This document shows positions 60,562 through 64,000 of a DNA stretch of 64,000 bases, one piece after another; within the stretch, counting starts at the first letter, position 1; every line of letters starts with the position of its first letter. Location of the stretch: assembly GCA_021414245.1 (NCBI GenBank), contig JAIOOU010000003.1, positions 620,001-684,000 of the forward strand, given 5' to 3'. The stretch is from Chloroflexota bacterium (GTDB taxonomy: Bacteria; Chloroflexota; Anaerolineae; Anaerolineales; Villigracilaceae). A program made the position numbers and the translations under genes. The notes beneath the pieces were generated by a model. It saw only the letters and a list, made by a program, of their open reading frames with translations, had not been told where the DNA came from and did not search any database.

Positions 60562-61554
60562 ATGCAGTTTATCGTTGCCTTGCTGAAGAAACTGCCCTTC
60601 CTTCCAATCCTTTTGTTTATTGGGGGCGTGGCCATCGGATTATTATTTGGGTGGGTGATCTCTCCTGTGAAATTCGTGGATGCAACCCCTGCTTATTTGC
60701 GCGCGGATATTCAGGAAGACTACCTGCGCATGGCAATTGACTCTTTCCGCCTCAACCAGGACCCGAATCTGGCTGTCCAACGCTGGCAGAGTCTCGGCAC
60801 CGGTGCGCAACAGGCTTTTGCCAACATTCAAGCCAACCCGAAGACTGCCGAGCCTGCGGTCGTCAAACAATATGGGGAATTGATCACCAAGGTCCTTTCA
60901 TCCCAGCCTTCCGCGACGGTTGATACAACAACCTCCTCGACCACCAAGAACTCCATTATCATCGGTGCCATTATTCTTGTTCTGGGTGTTGTAGGTGCGG
61001 GCGGTTTTTACATGTACAGGTTATTGGGCAAACGCGGCAGCGGTGAGGTCACTCCGACCATGCAGGCTGTCGAGATCAGCCGAAATGCGGAAAAGACGAA
61101 TTTTGAGCAGCTGGGGCTGGCGCCTCCCATTACCCAGACCATGACGACCTATGTGTTGGGGGACGACCTGTACGATGAATCGTTCAGCATCGATACCCAG
61201 GCCGGTGAGTTTATGGGCGAATATGGCGTGGGTGTTTCCGAAGCGATCGGCGTGGGAGACCCAAAGAAAGTAACCGCCCTGGAGATCTGGCTTTTCGATA
61301 AGAACGACATCAAAACGGCGACCAAGGTCCTGATGTCGCAGCATGCATTCAACGACCCGGGCATCCGTGCCCGCCTGGAGCCGAAGGGCGAATTGGTGGT
61401 TGTTTCGCCGCAATCCCAGGTTTTGCTTGAAACGGCCACACTGCAGCTCCTGGCCACAGTGGTTGATCTTGAGTATGGGCGCGGTCCGCTGCCCGCGGAT
61501 AGCTATTTTGAAAGGATCACCCTGGAATTGGCCATTTGGCCGCGACAGGGTTAA
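60562..61554 (+). CDS. Two-helix membrane protein of unknown function
   Basis: I do not recognise this 330-residue protein. It has an N-terminal membrane helix (about 9-35: FLPILLFIGGVAIGLLFGWVI), an extracytoplasmic helical segment (about 45-115), a Ser/Thr linker, a second helix (about 133-156: IIIGAIILVLGVVGAGGFYMYRL) and a cytoplasmic C-terminal domain with YVLGDDLYDESFSID and EYGVGVSEAIGVGDPKKVTALEIWLFDK, apparently beta-rich. It ends in a strong terminator. It may be specific to Anaerolineae. Confidence 0.65.
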   Translation: MQFIVALLKKLPFLPILLFIGGVAIGLLFGWVISPVKFVDATPAYLRADIQEDYLRMAIDSFRLNQDPNLAVQRWQSLGTGAQQAFANIQANPKTAEPAVVKQYGELITKVLSSQPSATVDTTTSSTTKNSIIIGAIILVLGVVGAGGFYMYRLLGKRGSGEVTPTMQAVEISRNAEKTNFEQLGLAPPITQTMTTYVLGDDLYDESFSIDTQAGEFMGEYGVGVSEAIGVGDPKKVTALEIWLFDKNDIKTATKVLMSQHAFNDPGIRARLEPKGELVVVSPQSQVLLETATLQLLATVVDLEYGRGPLPADSYFERITLELAIWPRQG

Positions 61555-61556
61555 AC

Positions 61557-61590
61557 AAAAAGACCCGACCGGTTTGGTCGGGTCTTTTTG
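61557..61590. terminator. Bidirectional terminator between membrane-protein gene and greA
   Basis: AAAAAGACCCGACC pairs over 14 bp with GGTCGGGTCTTTTT around a 5-base loop, with A-run and T-run at the two ends. It serves both convergent genes. Confidence 0.9.
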
Positions 61591-61598
61591 TTTAATTT

Positions 61599-62063
61599 CT
61601 ACTCTATTTTCAGGATCTTGAATTTGATTTTTCCGCCGGGGGTTTCGGCTTCTGCAACATCTCCGACCTTCTTATCCATGATCGCGCGGCCAATCGGGGA
61701 TTCGTGGGAGATCTTGCCGTTGCGGGGGTCTGCCTCAGTCGCACCAACAATGTGGTAGGTTTCAGGATCGGAACCGGCTTCCTGAATCGTGATGGTCGCT
61801 CCGATCGAAACCTGTCCTTTGCTGAGATTCTTTTCGATGATGACCGAGCTGCGCAGGATGGATTCCAGCTCTTGGATGCGCCCTTCGAGGAAACCCTGAT
61901 CCTCCTTGGCCTTGTGGTAATCCGCATTTTCAGAAAGATCGCCCATTTGAATTGCGGACCGCAGTCGTTTGGAGAGTTCCTCGCGCCGGGGTCCCTTCAG
62001 ATCCTCGAGTTCAGCTTTTAGTCTGGCTTCCCCTTCCGGTGTCAGGTAGTTGGTTTGACTCAT
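61599..62063 (-). CDS. greA: Transcription elongation factor GreA
   Basis: The 154-residue protein begins YLTPEGEARLKAELEDLKGPRR and has the N-terminal coiled coil with LSENADYHKAKEDQGFLEGRI (the acidic tip that cleaves backtracked RNA) and the C-terminal FKBP-like domain with ESPIGRAIMDKKVGDVAE. It rescues backtracked polymerase. It ends beside a bidirectional terminator and lies 85 bases downstream of dgt on the same strand. Confidence 0.98.
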   Translation of the reverse strand: MSQTNYLTPEGEARLKAELEDLKGPRREELSKRLRSAIQMGDLSENADYHKAKEDQGFLEGRIQELESILRSSVIIEKNLSKGQVSIGATITIQEAGSDPETYHIVGATEADPRNGKISHESPIGRAIMDKKVGDVAEAETPGGKIKFKILKIE

Positions 62064-62148
62064 GAGTAAAATTCCTTTCTGGTTTGATTAAAGTTGAGGG
62101 AAATAAAAAATCGTGATTGATTTTCGTCCCCCTCAATTGAAATGCTGG

Positions 62149-63300
62149 TTAGGGCTTTTCAGAGGGATTAAACAGCTTTTGATGTTCCTCGATGGCGTAG
62201 CGGTCTGTCATTCCCGCAATGTAATCACAGATCGTGCGTTCGAGTCCGCGGGTTTCGATGAAAAATTTAACATGGTCGGGCAGGATGGCCGGCTCGGAAC
62301 GGTAGCCATTAAACAGGTCCGAAATGATCCGCTCCGCCTTAACCTGCATCCTGACCACCCGGTAATGTCGATAAAGCTTGCTATAGAGCAGGTCCTTGAT
62401 CTCACGGTTCCTGCGCTGCATCTCTTCACTGTACCCGATGATGTTATGCTTGAGCTTCTGGATGTCCAGTGCGGTTTTGACCTTGCTTTCCTTGATGCGC
62501 CCGTCGGTCGCCTGCAGCATGTCGGTGACCATTAATCCAACCAAATGGCGGATCATTCTGTGGCGTTCCATGTCGCTAAGTGTGGCGCCACGCCAATTGT
62601 AGGTTTCACGCAGGATTTCCCACAAGGCCACCCCGTCCAACAGTTGGGGTGTGATCATGCCCGAACGCAGGCCGTCGTCAAGATCGTGGGTGGTGTAGGC
62701 AAGCTCATCTGCCACATTGGCGATTTGGGTCTCGAGATTTCCCCTCAATTCGGGGGAATAATCGCGGGCATCGGAGATGTCATATTCCGATTCGTGTTTC
62801 ACCATGCCCTCACGGACCTCCCAGACCAGGTTCAGCCCGGGGAATTCCGGATATCTTTGCTCCAGCTCGGTGACGATGCGCAGGGACTGCTTGTTGTGGT
62901 CGAACCCGCCGTAGTCCTTCATCAGCCTTGCCAGTGCGATTTCACCGGAGTGACCAAAGGGGGAATGGCCCAGGTCGTGTGCCAGACAGATGGTTTCAAC
63001 GAGGTCTTCATTGCCTCCCAGGGCCCGCGCCAGCGTTCGACCGATTTGGGCCACTTCCAGAGTGTGCGTCAGGCGGGTCCGAAAATAATCGCCTTCGAAG
63101 TTGATGAATACCTGGGTCTTGTATTCCAGTCTGCGGAAGGCTGTGGTGTGCAGGATTCGGTCGCGGTCGCGCTGAAAGGAGGTGCGATAATCAGGTTCGC
63201 TATCCAGGTATGCACGTCCCTTTGAGTCCCTGCTGCGCATCCCATAGGAAGCAAGGCTTTTGTCTTCGATTTCTTCGAGTTGTTGACGGGTAAAGAACAT
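62149..63300 (-). CDS. dgt: Deoxyguanosinetriphosphate triphosphohydrolase (Dgt-like HD protein)
   Basis: The 383-residue HD-domain protein has RTSFQRDRDRILHTTAFRRLEYKTQVF, the metal-binding H...HD pair in RLTHTLEVAQIGRTLARAL and CLAHDLGHSPFGHSGE, and QIANVADELAYTTHDLDDG with the final Asp. Such dNTP triphosphohydrolases split dGTP (or other dNTPs) to deoxynucleoside and triphosphate. The length matches the short Dgt type. It precedes greA. Confidence 0.94.
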   Translation of the reverse strand: MFFTRQQLEEIEDKSLASYGMRSRDSKGRAYLDSEPDYRTSFQRDRDRILHTTAFRRLEYKTQVFINFEGDYFRTRLTHTLEVAQIGRTLARALGGNEDLVETICLAHDLGHSPFGHSGEIALARLMKDYGGFDHNKQSLRIVTELEQRYPEFPGLNLVWEVREGMVKHESEYDISDARDYSPELRGNLETQIANVADELAYTTHDLDDGLRSGMITPQLLDGVALWEILRETYNWRGATLSDMERHRMIRHLVGLMVTDMLQATDGRIKESKVKTALDIQKLKHNIIGYSEEMQRRNREIKDLLYSKLYRHYRVVRMQVKAERIISDLFNGYRSEPAILPDHVKFFIETRGLERTICDYIAGMTDRYAIEEHQKLFNPSEKP

Positions 63301-63319
63301 GGTTGGCCTTTAGACGGAG

Positions 63320-63366
63320 ATGTCATTGCGCCCCAGGAAGTATTCTCAGGTTCTACGCAATGACAT
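63320..63366. repeat. GTCATTG...CAATGAC dispersed-repeat-like inverted element
   Basis: ATGTCATTGCG (63320-63330) pairs perfectly over 11 bp with CGCAATGACAT (63356-63366). It lies between dgt and the tRNA-Leu gene. Its ends match those of the element at 53318. Confidence 0.4.
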
Positions 63367-63372
63367 ATTGTG

Positions 63373-63456
63373 TGGGGCGAGAGGGGGTCGAACCCTCACA
63401 GTATCACTACCGACGGATTTTAAGTCCGTTGCGTCTGCCGATTCCGCCATCGCCCC
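63373..63456 (-). tRNA. tRNA-Leu (anticodon UAA)
   Basis: The 84-base minus-strand cloverleaf starts GGGGCGATGGCGGAATCGGC, has anticodon loop CTTAAAA, a long variable arm (GGTAGTGATACTGTG) typical of leucine class II tRNA and ends TCGCCCC-A. CCA is not encoded. Confidence 0.95.
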
Positions 63457-63476
63457 GGTGGAGAGTGCAATTTTAC

Positions 63477-63514
63477 TATAAAAAAATAAATCGCCCAAGT
63501 TACGGGCGATTTAT
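63477..63514 (-). terminator. Terminator of tRNA-Asp transcript
   Basis: On the minus strand AAATCGCCC pairs with GGGCGATTT over 9 bp around GTAACTT, followed by ATTTTTTTAT. It lies 3 bases beyond the tRNA-Asp end and upstream of tRNA-Leu, so the two tRNAs are separately terminated. Confidence 0.8.
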
Positions 63515-63516
63515 TC

Positions 63517-63593
63517 TGGCGGTCCCGACGGGATTCGAACCCGCGATCTCGGCCTTGACAGGGCCGCATGTTAGGCCGCTACACCACGGGACC
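63517..63593 (-). tRNA. tRNA-Asp (anticodon GUC)
   Basis: The minus-strand cloverleaf starts GGTCCCGTGGTGTAGCGGCC, has anticodon loop CTGTCAA, T arm GCGGG-TTCGAAT-CCCGT and acceptor CGGGACC with discriminator G. CCA is encoded (63519-63517), unlike the other two tRNAs in the window. Confidence 0.96.
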
Positions 63594-63775
63594 AATTAGC
63601 TAAGCGGGCAGTAGTTTACCATGAGGATATAGTGATGTCAATACAAATAGAGGGCGAATCGGTTTTACAGGACCGCTTTAATCGCCTTTGGAAAATTATT
63701 TCCCTCGACGATTGGGTTATTCCACCGATCCGGGGCGCCAGACTTGCTGTTTTGCAAGCTACAAATCGCCGAACT

Positions 63776-63804
63776 TGACACATTGAATGCCATGTTCTAA
63801 AATA
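63776..63804 (+). promoter_or_regulatory. Sigma-70-type promoter of the roadblock/LC7 gene
   Basis: TTGACA (63776-63781) and TAAAAT (63799-63804) are separated by exactly 17 bases and lie 66 bases before the start codon. Confidence 0.75.
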
Positions 63805-63870
63805 GGTTCACTATTTATGCAATTGATGCTTTGAAGTCGCAGGGCGTTATTTTCCCTTAGGAGGGCTGGT

Positions 63871-64000
63871 TTGACTAAAAATCGTACGCAACAGATGGTG
63901 GACCGCCTGCGTGAACTGCAGGCATCCTCTCCTGATATTGAGGCATCCGCCGTGGTGAGTGTGGACGGTCTCAGCATTGCCTCCGCCTTGCCGCAGGGTG
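63871..64000 (+). CDS. Roadblock/LC7-domain protein, N-terminal fragment
   Basis: A TTG start at 63871 follows AGGAGGG at 63859-63865. The 43 visible residues include QQMVDRLRELQASSPDIEAS and AVVSVDGLSIASALPQG, the first helix and strand of the roadblock/LC7 fold found next to small GTPases such as MglA. The gene continues beyond the right edge, so partners are not seen. Confidence 0.8.
   Translation, partial: MTKNRTQQMVDRLRELQASSPDIEASAVVSVDGLSIASALPQG

Overview
The window looks like chromosomal DNA of a bacterium from the phylum Chloroflexota, probably class Anaerolineae. This is an inference from gene content: many Thr/Pro-rich lipoproteins (NBR1-like, CAP/LysM, SH3b), Tat-exported L,D-transpeptidases, tandem M29 aminopeptidases, a PotD-like binding lipoprotein, LCP and G5/3D wall proteins, and no lipopolysaccharide genes. 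The DNA has moderate GC and is densely coding. I see no rRNA, insertion sequence, prophage or CRISPR array. Three tRNAs are present: initiator Met, Leu(UAA) and Asp(GUC).

Layout. 1-6128: minus-strand operon (YjbQ, ICMT-like methyltransferase, DUF4342, PPOX flavoprotein, membrane protein), two tandem M29 aminopeptidases and an MFS transporter. 6195-17608: GNAT-like protein, an AT-rich DnaJ/coiled-coil/ParA fusion, sensor kinase, GH13 enzyme with a histone-H1-like tail, small SWIM protein behind an attenuator-like leader, L,D-transpeptidase, solitary DNA methyltransferase, and a response regulator with a degenerate receiver. 17844-20512: initiator tRNA, smpB and an MFS transporter. 20651-28090: a thiol/redox island. 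28315-38481: aminotransferase, envelope lipoproteins, lipases, CcdA, pgeF-yggS-yggT-yggU. 38556-46500: SLT lipoprotein, then a PotD-like protein, class II aldolase, mtnA, PfkB kinase and ahcY, which together recycle by-products of S-adenosylmethionine. 46590-50715: wall proteins and rsmA. 50784-63300: ABC-F ATPase with an attenuation leader, rpsP-khpA-rimM, dprA, GDP-mannose pyrophosphorylase, topA, methyltransferase, greA, dgt. 63373-64000: two tRNAs and the start of a roadblock/LC7 gene.

The most interesting system is the redox island. Four sites share TGTAACTTT and the same 15-base spacer to a (G/T)CATC box. They lie upstream of a DUF2892/thioredoxin operon, a rhodanese, an OsmC protein followed by an ECF sigma and a Zn-binding anti-sigma, and a protein disulfide oxidoreductase/TlpA operon. 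This reads as the regulon of the local ECF sigma factor, a functional counterpart of SigR/RsrA with a different promoter sequence. A second strong signal is the ABC-F leader: a five-codon upstream ORF with a good ribosome binding site, then mutually exclusive antiterminator and terminator hairpins. Weaker candidates are a pseudoknot-forming RNA upstream of rpsP, a switch-like leader upstream of ahcY and a leader upstream of the SWIM gene.
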